64,000 nt of DNA, from the NCBI GenBank assembly GCA_023411115.1, contig JAEYPF010000013.1:62001-126000 (forward strand), written 5' to 3'. The translations under genes were made by a program, and so were the position numbers. The DNA comes from Methanobacteriota archaeon (GTDB lineage: Archaea; Methanobacteriota; Methanobacteria; Methanobacteriales; Methanobacteriaceae). How positions within the stretch are numbered: the first letter of the stretch is position 1; every line of letters begins with the position of its first letter. Below are positions 28,823-37,235 of this stretch, piece by piece. The notes below the pieces were generated by a model. The model did not search any database. It saw only the letters and a program-made list of their open reading frames with translations, and was not told the origin of the DNA.

Positions 28823-30472
28823 ATGACACTTGGGGAATTCAAGGGGAATGCGAATCTTAAGAGGTTGAATGAAATAATTAGAGTTTTAACCAAATATGAA
28901 TTTGGTTATGTAATAGAAAAAATAAAACTTAAAAATAAAATTCCATTTAAACATCATTCATATGAATATGAGTCCTTAGAAGAGTTAGATGCAACTATAC
29001 CCTTGAGATTGAGGAAGGTTTTGCAGGAATTAGGAACTACTTATATAAAACTGGGCCAGACTTTAAGTACTCGACCAGATTTAGTTGGAGATGACATTGC
29101 AGCAGAATTTTCAAAAATGCAGGATGATAACCCTCCTGTAGATTATGAAATCATTGAATCAATTATTGAAGAGGAATTGGGAGATTCGCCAGATAATTTA
29201 TTTTTTATATTTGAAAAAGAACCTATTGGATCAGCATCCATAGGACAGGTTCATAAAGCAGTACTTAAAAATGGGGATAAAGTTGCGGTTAAGATTCAAA
29301 AACCAGGTGTAAGGGATCTCATCAGGAATGATATTGGAATTATGCGCTTTTTAGCCAGGCGAATCAATGATTATATTCCAAGATCACGAAATTACAACCT
29401 TCCAGGTATAGTGGATGAATTTGAACGCTCAATTTTAAAGGAAATAGACTATGGCCATGAAGCAATGAATATTACTCGGTTTAATTATAATTTTAAGGAT
29501 GATGAAACTGTTTATGTTCCTAATGTTTATAAAGAATTTTCAACTTCAAAGGTCCTTACAATGGAACTTATTGAAGGAAAAAAAGTTTCAGATGTTATAA
29601 CTTCAGATAAAGGGTTCGATAAGGAGTTAATAGCAAAAAGAGGCGTGGAATCTTATTTTAAACAGGTACTGATCCACGGTTTTTTCCATGCGGATCCTCA
29701 TCCAGCCAATATATATGTTCTGGAAGATAATGTAGTATGTTTTCTGGATTATGGGATGATGGGAATCCTGGATAGGGAATTCAGGGAAAATTTGGCCGAA
29801 TTGATAATATATTTCATGGAAAATAGTGTTAAAGGTATGATAAATCAGCTGATTTACATGGGCATAATCACTGAAAAGATAGATATTAAATCATTCAGAT
29901 ACGAGCTTACAGATTTAATGTATAGATACTATGGGATAGGGCTGAACGAGATGCATGGAGGTATGGAAGATTTAATCTCACTTATGAGAAAGTACAGAAT
30001 CCAGTTGCCCAGTGAATTCGTGCTTCTGGCCCGAGGAATTGGCATGCTCGAAGATACAGGCGAAAAATTAGATCCAAACTTCAATCCAGTAGAGGCTTTT
30101 AAACCTATGGCTCAAAAAGTTATTCGCAAGAAAATAAGCCCATTAAAATTTGTTGATTTTGTAAAGGACAATTTATTTGAAGTAGAACATCTTATGAAAA
30201 CGTTGCCTCGTAATCTTAGTAGAACTCTCTATAAGATAGAAGAGGGAAAAATAAGCATCGAATTGGAGCATAAAAACATTGAAAGGATAAGTAACAAAAT
30301 TTCAGTAGCGTTAATCATATCTGCGCTTTTAATCGGTTCATCTTTGATAATGCAGACTGATAAAGGGATATTAATACTGGGATTTCCATTTTTAGGCATC
30401 ATTGGATTTGTAATAAGCATGATACTGGGTTTAGCCCTTGTACTGTCTATTTTAAAATATAGGGAAGTTTAA
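28823..30472 (+). CDS. ABC1/AarF/UbiB family atypical kinase
   Basis: A 549-residue protein with the ABC1 kinase-like fold. The KxGQ signature appears in YIKLGQTLSTRPDL near residue 75, the Ala-rich loop in PIGSASIGQVHKA, the lysine in KVAVKIQKPG, and HGFFHADPHPANIY plus CFLDYGMMG are the catalytic and metal loops. Two C-terminal membrane helices (about 490-545) anchor it. The family is tied to isoprenoid-quinone or lipid biology and binds ATP; methanogens lack ubiquinone, so an isoprenoid-lipid role is inferred. It stands alone with a weak ribosome site. Confidence 0.9.
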   Translation: MTLGEFKGNANLKRLNEIIRVLTKYEFGYVIEKIKLKNKIPFKHHSYEYESLEELDATIPLRLRKVLQELGTTYIKLGQTLSTRPDLVGDDIAAEFSKMQDDNPPVDYEIIESIIEEELGDSPDNLFFIFEKEPIGSASIGQVHKAVLKNGDKVAVKIQKPGVRDLIRNDIGIMRFLARRINDYIPRSRNYNLPGIVDEFERSILKEIDYGHEAMNITRFNYNFKDDETVYVPNVYKEFSTSKVLTMELIEGKKVSDVITSDKGFDKELIAKRGVESYFKQVLIHGFFHADPHPANIYVLEDNVVCFLDYGMMGILDREFRENLAELIIYFMENSVKGMINQLIYMGIITEKIDIKSFRYELTDLMYRYYGIGLNEMHGGMEDLISLMRKYRIQLPSEFVLLARGIGMLEDTGEKLDPNFNPVEAFKPMAQKVIRKKISPLKFVDFVKDNLFEVEHLMKTLPRNLSRTLYKIEEGKISIELEHKNIERISNKISVALIISALLIGSSLIMQTDKGILILGFPFLGIIGFVISMILGLALVLSILKYREV

Positions 30473-30543
30473 TGTTTAAATGATATATAATCCAGTATCA
30501 TTACAAATAGCAAATTATAGTGGATGATTAATTTAATTCTAAT

Positions 30544-30849
30544 TCATTCCCATGTGACTTTCAGGAGTATTAAAAGTGCTATAAATTCACTTATATTTAC
30601 TATTGTCATTACTGAATGCTCAAACGTTCCCCAAAAGTGGTTATATATAATTAAAGTTAGAACAAATAGAACATTATGGATTAGAAGGAATGTGGCGAAT
30701 AATAAAAGTCCTAGAGCGAATTTAGTTTTAAAATGATTGTAACTTTTCCAGTATACAAAGATTAAACCCATTATTAATATGACATTCCCTAATCCAAAAG
30801 CAAGGTCAGTGACTGTTGAATCCCATATTTGACTTATTATTTCCATCAT
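30544..30849 (-). CDS. small membrane protein paired with an HTH regulator
   Basis: A 101-residue protein with three clear membrane helices: LAFGLGNVILIMGLIFVYW, FALGLLLFATFLLIHNVLFV and the C-terminal IVNISEFIALLILLK. No cofactor motif is seen. The ATG lies 2 bp after the stop of the HTH gene at 30852-31133 and GGAGAATAA sits across the junction, so translation is coupled. Such HTH-membrane pairs are common in methanogens; the membrane partner may sense a signal for the regulator. Confidence 0.78.
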   Translation of the reverse strand: MMEIISQIWDSTVTDLAFGLGNVILIMGLIFVYWKSYNHFKTKFALGLLLFATFLLIHNVLFVLTLIIYNHFWGTFEHSVMTIVNISEFIALLILLKVTWE

Positions 30850-30851
30850 GA

Positions 30852-31133
30852 TTATTCTCCTAAATTCGCGTATATCTCTTGAAATAATTTGTAATTAGAC
30901 TTCATTTCATCGGAAATAAAAAATAAGGCCCCATATCGTACTCCCTTAGTGCACGTAATAACGTTATTTTCCTCCAATAATTTTAGATGATGTTTAACAG
31001 TTTTGTAATTTAAGTTTAGTCCTTCAGAGATTTTATGAGCATTACAGGGCTTTTCATGTATTAAATTTAGTATTCTGGCCCTATTTATCCCCCCTTTACT
31101 GCCCATAAACAGCCACCATATCAGTTTTTCCAT
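30852..31133 (-). CDS. ArsR-type winged-helix transcriptional regulator
   Basis: A 93-residue protein with a winged helix: INRARILNLIHEKPCNAHKISEGLNLNYKTVKHHLKLLEENNVI is helix-turn-helix with recognition helix around YKTVKHHLKLL, followed by the wing (CTKGVRYGALFFIS). No metal-binding cysteine pair typical of ArsR sensors is evident. It is the first gene of a two-gene unit with the membrane protein and probably regulates itself. It lies divergent from the TauE-like gene, which could also be a target. Confidence 0.85.
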   Translation of the reverse strand: MEKLIWWLFMGSKGGINRARILNLIHEKPCNAHKISEGLNLNYKTVKHHLKLLEENNVITCTKGVRYGALFFISDEMKSNYKLFQEIYANLGE

Positions 31134-31345
31134 TTTGATCCCTGTTTAACTACTTTGCCGTTTAATGTAAAATTTAAAAGTTTGAATATTTAAACTTATG
31201 CACAAATGGTACAAATATTTGACATGAATATTAATTTTGACCATTAAACGCTGTAAATATTAACTAAAACAAGTTAATAATCTAAAACCACATTTTTGAC
31301 CTGTATTCAAAAGAAATAATAAAAGCAAAATCATATAAAACTAAC

Positions 31346-32089
31346 ATGAACGAAATCCAAATATTACTGTTTTTCATCACTGCTTTTGTAACCATAGTTC
31401 TTGGTACAGTGGCAGGATTTGGAACCTCCACTATTTTCCTTCCCATTGCACTACTCTTTTTAGATTTTAAAACTGCTCTTGTCCTGGTTGGAATTTCTCA
31501 TCTTTCAGGCAATGTGGGAGCAACAACGTTTTTCCGCCATGGCATGGATAAAAGACTGATTTTACTTTTTGGTGTGCCCAGTATAATTTTAGTGATATTG
31601 GGGGCTTATCTTGTAATTTATATTCCTCAAGATATTTTGCAGGCTATTTTAGGAGCTTTCCTTTTGATATTTTCAATTTATTCACTGTTACGGCCAAATT
31701 TTAAAGTACAAGCCTCTAAAATAAACACCATTATTGGGGGCAGTTTATCTGGATTTTTACAGGGGCTGGTTGGAATTGGTGGCCCTTTAAGGGGGGCATT
31801 TCTTATTTCATATAATCTGGATAAATTTAAATATATAGCAACGTTAGCTGCAATAGCTGTAATTGTTGATGCAACAAGAATTCCAATTTATTTTGCAAAT
31901 AACCTGCTGGAACCCCAGTTTTATTACTTTGTACCGGTCCTTGCAGTTATAGGGATTATTGGTTCGTACATAGGTAAAAGAATTGTAAATAAGATTCCAC
32001 AAAATATTTTCAAAAAGGTTGTCCTGATTGGAATTGCTCTTGCAAGCTTGCTGCTGATTTATGGAGGATTAAATTCAGTTATAAATTAA
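31346..32089 (+). CDS. TauE/SafE family sulfite/anion exporter
   Basis: A 247-residue membrane protein with about eight helices and the family signatures VAGFGTSTIFLPIALLFLDF and GFLQGLVGIGGPLRGAFLIS, one in each half. TauE/SafE proteins move sulfite, sulfonates or other small organic anions across the membrane. Its place directly before comDE, whose pathway handles sulfonates, makes a sulfonate-related role attractive; this is inference. No clear ribosome site precedes the ATG, so the message may be leaderless. Confidence 0.85.
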   Translation: MNEIQILLFFITAFVTIVLGTVAGFGTSTIFLPIALLFLDFKTALVLVGISHLSGNVGATTFFRHGMDKRLILLFGVPSIILVILGAYLVIYIPQDILQAILGAFLLIFSIYSLLRPNFKVQASKINTIIGGSLSGFLQGLVGIGGPLRGAFLISYNLDKFKYIATLAAIAVIVDATRIPIYFANNLLEPQFYYFVPVLAVIGIIGSYIGKRIVNKIPQNIFKKVVLIGIALASLLLIYGGLNSVIN

Positions 32090-32217
32090 TTATTTGTATA
32101 GATAGCACTTCGAAACCTTTTATGAGATTTTCCTCACAAAAAGGTAATAGTCTAGTTAACACAATATAAATGAGATAAATGTATTCAATTTAGAGATAAT
32201 TACATAAGGTGTATTAC

Positions 32218-32712
32218 GTGGAAAGCAGTGAAGCGGTTTATAAATCCCTAAAAGAAGCAGGAATAAATTTTGTAGTAAGTTTACCGTGTGTAAATCTTGG
32301 AAAAGTTATGGAACTTGTAGATTGTGATGAAGATATTAGTCATGTGCCTGTAACAAGGGAAGAAGAAGGATTTGGGATATGTGCAGGGGCATTTTTCGGC
32401 GGGAAGAAGCCGGCGATATTGATGCAAAATTCTGGGCTTGGAAACTCCGTAAATGTGTTAGCATCGCTATATGAACTTTATAGGATTCCAATTCTCATGA
32501 TCATGAGCCACAGGGGTACTGAAGGGGAATTTATGAGTGCCCAGGTACCGATGGGGAAAGCAACTACTGGTGTTTTGGATGCATTAAATATTGCTTATAT
32601 CAATCCAAAAACTCCGGAAGAAGCATTAGAAGTGATTCCTCAAGCATGGAAACTATCTGAAATGGGAGGAGCGCCTGTTGGAATATTATTGGAGATTCCA
32701 TTCTGGAAATAA
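32218..32712 (+). CDS. comD: sulfopyruvate decarboxylase alpha subunit
   Basis: A 164-residue protein equal to the N-terminal (PYR) half of thiamine-diphosphate enzymes: LKEAGINFVVSLPCVNLGKV, VTREEEGFGICAGAFFGGKKP with the conserved Glu, and MQNSGLGNSVNVLASLY. With ComE it decarboxylates sulfopyruvate to sulfoacetaldehyde for coenzyme M. The start is GTG at 32218, since AAGGTG ends seven bases before it; the GTG at 32209 overlaps that ribosome site. comE begins 15 bp later. Confidence 0.94.
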   Translation: MESSEAVYKSLKEAGINFVVSLPCVNLGKVMELVDCDEDISHVPVTREEEGFGICAGAFFGGKKPAILMQNSGLGNSVNVLASLYELYRIPILMIMSHRGTEGEFMSAQVPMGKATTGVLDALNIAYINPKTPEEALEVIPQAWKLSEMGGAPVGILLEIPFWK

Positions 32713-32727
32713 AACAATGGTGATAAT

Positions 32728-33276
32728 ATGGAACGAATTGAAGCCATAAAAGAGATAGCAGAATGCCTGGAAGATGAACTTGTAATTTGCAATATTGGAT
32801 TTCCATCCAGAGAATTGTATGCAGTTAAAGATTCTCCTAATCATTTTTACATGCTGGGATCAATGGGAATGGCATCTTCAATTGGCCTTGGCCTTGCAAT
32901 GTCAGTAAATAGAAAAGTAGTAGTTTTTGATGGAGATGGATCAGTTTTAATGAATATGGGGAGTCTTGTGACTATTTTTAGCCAGAACCCAGAAAATTTA
33001 ATCCTCGTTGTTTTTGATAACCAGTGCTACGGCTCTACTGGTTCGCAGTGCACGTACACAACAAAGATCGATCTTTTAGAGGTTGCAAAATCTGTTGGAT
33101 TTGAAAAAACCTTTGTCTATGAAGAAAAAATTAACTTTAAGGAAGTTCTTGCTTCCGGAGGGCCTGCTTTTGTGCACATGAAAGTCAAACCAGGGAATGC
33201 AGATGTCCCCATAATTGATATGGAACCTGAAGAGATAAAAGAAAGATTTATGGAAGAAGTGAAGACAGGGAAGTAG
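32728..33276 (+). CDS. comE: sulfopyruvate decarboxylase beta subunit
   Basis: A 182-residue ThDP-binding (PP) half: MLGSMGMASSIGLGLAMS, the ThDP/Mg motif VVFDGDGSVLMNMGSLVT and DNQCYGSTGSQCTYT. It forms the holoenzyme with ComD. GGTGATAAT precedes the ATG. The two subunits are separate here, as in most Methanobacteriales, whereas some other methanogens fuse them. Confidence 0.95.
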   Translation: MERIEAIKEIAECLEDELVICNIGFPSRELYAVKDSPNHFYMLGSMGMASSIGLGLAMSVNRKVVVFDGDGSVLMNMGSLVTIFSQNPENLILVVFDNQCYGSTGSQCTYTTKIDLLEVAKSVGFEKTFVYEEKINFKEVLASGGPAFVHMKVKPGNADVPIIDMEPEEIKERFMEEVKTGK

Positions 33277-33349
33277 TATTTTAAAGTATAAACAGGATAT
33301 GGAGATTTTATCTCTAATTTTAATTTTTTATTAAATTTGAGTTGATATC

Positions 33350-33748
33350 ATGCTGAAAACAGAACTTATAAACCTATGGCTCTGGATTGGGCTTGGTGGA
33401 TTTATTGGGGCCGTTTTACGGTTTTTAATTAGTGGAATATTGCAGTCTAAAGCAGCAGTTTTTCCTTTAGGTACCTTTGGGGTTAATTTCATCGGAAGCT
33501 TTTTAATGGGCTTTATAATGTATTCTTCTGAATTTGGGGGACTTTTCACCGAAGAAACAAGAGTATTTTTAACTATAGGGATACTGGGCTCATTTACAAC
33601 CATGTCTGCATTTAGTTATGAGTCTTTCAAGTTACTGGAGCAGAACGAATTGTTGCTATTGAGCATAAATGTTATAGGGACAGTTTTACTTACAATATTT
33701 GCCATTTATCTGGGTAAAATTACTGCACTAAATTTATGGAAGGTTTGA
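33350..33748 (+). CDS. crcB: fluoride channel CrcB/FluC
   Basis: A 132-residue protein with four membrane helices. The family signatures GGFIGAVLRFLISG, GTFGVNFIGSFLMGFI and GILGSFTTMSAFSYESF contain the pore Asn and the Phe-box/TMS track. It works as a dual-topology dimer that expels fluoride from the cytoplasm. The DUF190 gene begins one base after its stop. I looked for a fluoride riboswitch in the 73-bp leader and did not see its conserved core. Confidence 0.93.
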   Translation: MLKTELINLWLWIGLGGFIGAVLRFLISGILQSKAAVFPLGTFGVNFIGSFLMGFIMYSSEFGGLFTEETRVFLTIGILGSFTTMSAFSYESFKLLEQNELLLLSINVIGTVLLTIFAIYLGKITALNLWKV

Positions 33749-33749
33749 A

Positions 33750-34094
33750 ATGAAAAAAGAATCAGAAGCTATTCTGCTTAGAATTTTTATAGGTGAATCT
33801 GATAGATATGAAGGTAAACCTCTGTATAGATATCTTCTTGAAATGTTTAAAAATGAAGGACTGGCTGGTGCAACTGTACTAAGGGCGATTGGGGGATTTG
33901 GAAAAACAAGCTATATCCATTCAACGGCAATACTACAGCTTTCAACCGATTTGCCCATAGTGATTGAAGCTGTTGACACAAAAGAGAAAATTGAAATGAT
34001 CAAAAATAAATTAGAAGGGATAATAAAAGGAGGACTTATAACTGAAGAAAAGGTAAAGATTATTTTTTATGAAGGTAAAGAAAAAGAGGTTTAA
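33750..34094 (+). CDS. DUF190 protein (PII-like)
   Basis: A 114-residue DUF190 protein: LRIFIGESDRYEGKPLYRYL at the start, GLAGATVLRAIGGFG in the middle and LPIVIEAVDTKEKI after it, the order of the PII-like ferredoxin fold. It is translationally coupled to crcB (one-base gap). This pairing is common in bacteria and archaea and suggests a regulator or partner of the fluoride channel, though this is not proven for the family. Confidence 0.9.
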   Translation: MKKESEAILLRIFIGESDRYEGKPLYRYLLEMFKNEGLAGATVLRAIGGFGKTSYIHSTAILQLSTDLPIVIEAVDTKEKIEMIKNKLEGIIKGGLITEEKVKIIFYEGKEKEV

Positions 34095-34100
34095 TCTGAT

Positions 34101-34388
34101 TTATTTATGTCTTCTTGCAAATTCATCAAAAAGTTTGTCAATATCAATGCCTTTGTATACAAGAAGAACTAAGGTATGAAAAATAAGATCTGCTGATTCT
34201 TCAACAAGGTTTTCATCATTTTTAGACGCAATTATAACTTCTGCAGCTTCTTCACCAATTTTTTCAAGTATTTTATCTTCAGCCCGCTTTTTGTCATCTT
34301 TCATTAAATTTGAGGTATAAGAATCAATGGGGTTGTCGCGTCTATTTTCTAAAACACTGTAAACCTCTCTTATAATGGTGTCTTTCAT
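34101..34388 (-). CDS. hisE: phosphoribosyl-ATP pyrophosphohydrolase
   Basis: A 95-residue MazG-like HisE. KILEKIGEEAAEVIIASKNDE and NLVEESADLIFHTLVLLVYKG carry the EExxE and ExxD metal ligands. It removes pyrophosphate from PR-ATP in step two of histidine synthesis. The frame opens at 34409, but GGAG lies before the ATG at 34388, the better start. It stands 28 bp after the CBS-ParB gene on the same strand and may share its transcript. hisI is not fused, as usual in archaea. Confidence 0.93.
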   Translation of the reverse strand: MKDTIIREVYSVLENRRDNPIDSYTSNLMKDDKKRAEDKILEKIGEEAAEVIIASKNDENLVEESADLIFHTLVLLVYKGIDIDKLFDEFARRHK

Positions 34389-34416
34389 TTTCGGTCTCCT
34401 GAAATTCACAGGTTAT

Positions 34417-35214
34417 CTATTTAATGCCGTGTTCTTTCCTTATACTGCCTGTTATGGCTATTAATGGGTGCTGGGCATCGTCTATTATATCTATATCCTT
34501 GAGGGTATATATTCCCTCCTGATCTGCAGTTTTTTCCAGTCCCAATTTGATATCTTTTTCTAATTCAATTACATAAGAGTCAATTTCTTTATAACCGAGC
34601 TGTGAAGCCGCAACTGTTCTGTGATGGCCGTCTACTAAAATATATCTATCTCCACTTTTAACAGTGATGGTTGGCTCTGCAAGGCCTCTTTTAAGTTCAT
34701 ATGTTCTTCCCTGAAGTTCATCAGCATATATTTTATTTTGAGTTGGTCTAAGCTTATCTGTAGGCACTTTTCTCCTTAATAACTTTGTTTTAATCCCATA
34801 AAGCTGTTCTAATGTCTTTTTAAAGTAATTTACCTTCATGGGGGTGGATCTTTCAATATGAGATCGCACAATATCTGTATTTGTAATAATGCCTACTAAC
34901 TTCTCCTTTTTATCTATTACTGGAAGTCTTGATATCCCCATTCTAAACATTACTCTGGCTGCATCATTTATAGACATATCCTGATCTGCAACCACGATAT
35001 CAGTTGACATGATGTCTTCAACCAGATTATCCCACGGTTTTAAAAGTAAATCAAAGGCAGTTACCATTCCTAAAACTTCACCATTTGTTTTAACTGGAAA
35101 CCCATCGTGACCGGTTGTTTTCATTAATTTAATAACTTCTTCGTTTGGGGTATCTGGAGTTACTGTAATGACTTCCTTTGTCATGTAATGTTTTACAAGA
35201 GCTGAACTACTCAT
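34417..35214 (-). CDS. CBS-domain pair fused to a ParB/SerK-like domain
   Basis: A 265-residue fusion. Residues 1-120 hold two CBS motifs (VKHYMTKEVITVTPDTPNEE and LVEDIMSTDIVVADQDMSIN, with GISRLPVIDKKEKLVGIITNTD). Residues ~140-265 are a ParB/sulfiredoxin-fold domain with YILVDGHHRTVAA (DGHHR at 195-199). That motif is shared by ParB, sulfiredoxin and the archaeal free serine kinase SerK. There is no HTH DNA-binding part as in true ParB, so an enzyme such as a serine kinase controlled by adenosine nucleotides through the CBS pair is a reasonable guess. GGAGAT precedes the ATG. Confidence 0.82.
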   Translation of the reverse strand: MSSSALVKHYMTKEVITVTPDTPNEEVIKLMKTTGHDGFPVKTNGEVLGMVTAFDLLLKPWDNLVEDIMSTDIVVADQDMSINDAARVMFRMGISRLPVIDKKEKLVGIITNTDIVRSHIERSTPMKVNYFKKTLEQLYGIKTKLLRRKVPTDKLRPTQNKIYADELQGRTYELKRGLAEPTITVKSGDRYILVDGHHRTVAASQLGYKEIDSYVIELEKDIKLGLEKTADQEGIYTLKDIDIIDDAQHPLIAITGSIRKEHGIK

Positions 35215-35314
35215 TTAAAATCTCCTTTAATTAGAGTTATAAGAATATTAATAAATTATTTTCTTTAATTAATCCGTATTAAAATGATAAATTTATTTTC
35301 TGTTTTTTTATAAA

Positions 35315-35542
35315 TCACTTATTCCATATTACTTCATTATTGCATTCAACCTTAACAATTCTATGGCATGGAATCTGTGTACCTTCATTTAATATTAAAA
35401 ATCCACGTTCTAATCTTTCTATGGAGCTTCCTTTAATGGTTTTAAGGTTTCCTTGTACTCCTCTATGTACATATGTTATTTTACATTTTTCAATTTTCAT
35501 TTGTGGGTGCCATAAAATCATGTCTAAAACACTTTTTACCAT
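35315..35542 (-). CDS. UPF0248/DUF504 protein
   Basis: A 75-residue protein of the archaeal UPF0248 family: MVKSVLDMILWHPQMK, YVHRGVQGNLKTIKG and QIPCHRIVKVECNNEVIW. Its small beta-rich fold is known from homologues with RNA-related fusions, but no function is established. It lies between the CBS-ParB gene and gatB, all on the minus strand, with ~100-bp gaps. Confidence 0.85.
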   Translation of the reverse strand: MVKSVLDMILWHPQMKIEKCKITYVHRGVQGNLKTIKGSSIERLERGFLILNEGTQIPCHRIVKVECNNEVIWNK

Positions 35543-35704
35543 TTAAAGACCTGATTTTCCATTAAACTATTTTTATACTAATCTGTTTGAAGTGACTAAA
35601 AAATTTATGTATATTAGGAAGTCAGCGAATATAATCCATTTTATCACTTGAATTAATTAAAACACTTGTCCAATATAGATAATAAAAATAAAAAATAGTA
35701 GGGT

Positions 35705-37057
35705 TTATTTCAGAGACTCACTTAAAAACTTGGCAGTCTCTCCTGGATCGGCTTTTCCACGAGTGAGTCTCATAACTTGTCCTATTAAGAAATTCATAGC
35801 TCCTTTATTACCTTCATGATAATCTGATACCGCTTGGGGATTTTCATCTATGGCCTGTTTTACGGCCTTTAAGACACTTTCCTCATCACTTACGCCAATT
35901 AAACCCATATCTTCAGCAATCTTGGTGGGGGAATCTTTATTTTTTGGCATTTTTTCGATTATCTTTTTAGCGGCTTTTGGAGTCACTTTTTTATCATTTA
36001 TAAGTTGCAGGAGCTCGACGATATTTGATGTTGTTATTCCGCTTTCAGCAAAGCCCATTTTGTTGTAATTTAGCACCCTTTTAAGTTCATCTCTCATCCA
36101 TAATGCTGCAAATGAAGGTTCTATTTCCTTTGCAATATCTTCAAATGCATCTGCAAGAGCCAACTCTGATGTAATAACCTTCGCATACTCTTCTGCTATT
36201 CCATAGTCCTCAACAAATCTTTCTGATTTTATATGGGGAGGTTCTGGCATGCTTTCTCTTATACCTTCAATCAATTCATCTTCAGCTATCATTGGGGGAA
36301 GGTCTGGATCGGGTATATATCTGTAATCATCAGCTTCTTCTTTAAGACGCATTGGGACTGTGATCATCTGTGATTCAAGGAATGCTCGTGTTTCCTGTTT
36401 TATCTCTACTCCTCTTCTAATGAGGTTCTTTTGTCTTATTATTTCATAATTGAGGGCTTTGTAAGCACCTTTTATGGAGTTTATGTTCTTTATTTCAGCT
36501 CTTTTCCCGCCTTCAAGGGAAATGTTTACATCTGCCCTCATGGTACCTTCACCACGAGCGCTGCCACTGTATTCTAAAACTCTTATTAGTTCGCGAAGGA
36601 AATTCCTGGCTTCTTCGGGTGATTTCATATCTGGTTCTGTTACAATCTCAATAAGTGGAATTCCAGATCTGTTAAAGTCTACAACTCCTAAATCTGGTTT
36701 GTACTGCCCTGGATCTTCTTCGATGTGAACTTCACGGATCCTAACACCATTCAGATTACCTTCATATCCTATGGGGATTGATGTTCTCTGGTAACCAGAT
36801 GGAAGATCCGGATAATCATAATGCTTTCTCATGAAGTAAGTCTCATTTTCTGCTATCTTACATCCAAGCATTAAAGCTATTTTAACTGCCCCATTCATTG
36901 CATGTTCGTTTGGTGGATATGGCTTTGCACCAGGTTGGTTTAAACATACAAAACATATATTGGTATTTGCTGGAGCGTCCTGATAATTTGTACGGCAATC
37001 ACAGAAAAGTTTAGAATCGGTTTCAAGCTGAACGTGAATTTCCAGTCCGCATTTCAT
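35705..37057 (-). CDS. gatB: Asp/Glu-tRNA amidotransferase subunit B
   Basis: A 450-residue GatB. It starts with MKCGLEIHVQLETDSKLFC, has zinc-type Cys pairs (CDCRTNYQ, CFVCLNQPG), YFMRKHYDYPDLPSGYQ, IPLIEIVTEPDM, and the C-terminal tRNA-binding YqeY-like domain ending in MNFLIGQVMRLTRGKADP. GatCAB converts Asp-tRNA-Asn to Asn-tRNA-Asn in archaea that lack AsnRS; Gln is handled by GatDE. GGAGGA precedes the ATG. gatA and gatC are not in the window. Confidence 0.96.
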   Translation of the reverse strand: MKCGLEIHVQLETDSKLFCDCRTNYQDAPANTNICFVCLNQPGAKPYPPNEHAMNGAVKIALMLGCKIAENETYFMRKHYDYPDLPSGYQRTSIPIGYEGNLNGVRIREVHIEEDPGQYKPDLGVVDFNRSGIPLIEIVTEPDMKSPEEARNFLRELIRVLEYSGSARGEGTMRADVNISLEGGKRAEIKNINSIKGAYKALNYEIIRQKNLIRRGVEIKQETRAFLESQMITVPMRLKEEADDYRYIPDPDLPPMIAEDELIEGIRESMPEPPHIKSERFVEDYGIAEEYAKVITSELALADAFEDIAKEIEPSFAALWMRDELKRVLNYNKMGFAESGITTSNIVELLQLINDKKVTPKAAKKIIEKMPKNKDSPTKIAEDMGLIGVSDEESVLKAVKQAIDENPQAVSDYHEGNKGAMNFLIGQVMRLTRGKADPGETAKFLSESLK

Positions 37058-37235
37058 CTTAATAGTAATTCCTCCTGTATGATATCCAATAATAATTAAA
37101 TTAGCATTATTTGTAATTTATAATAAAAATTTTATTCAATATTTGTTTTATAATTAAGACACTTATCAATATATCGCCACAAGTAATCCATTTTTTGGAC
37201 ATATTGAAATATTCTATATCAATTCTAAATGCTGC

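Noticed and set aside
33277..33349. Possible fluoride riboswitch before crcB
   Set aside because: The conserved crcB motif core is not visible in the 73-bp leader.
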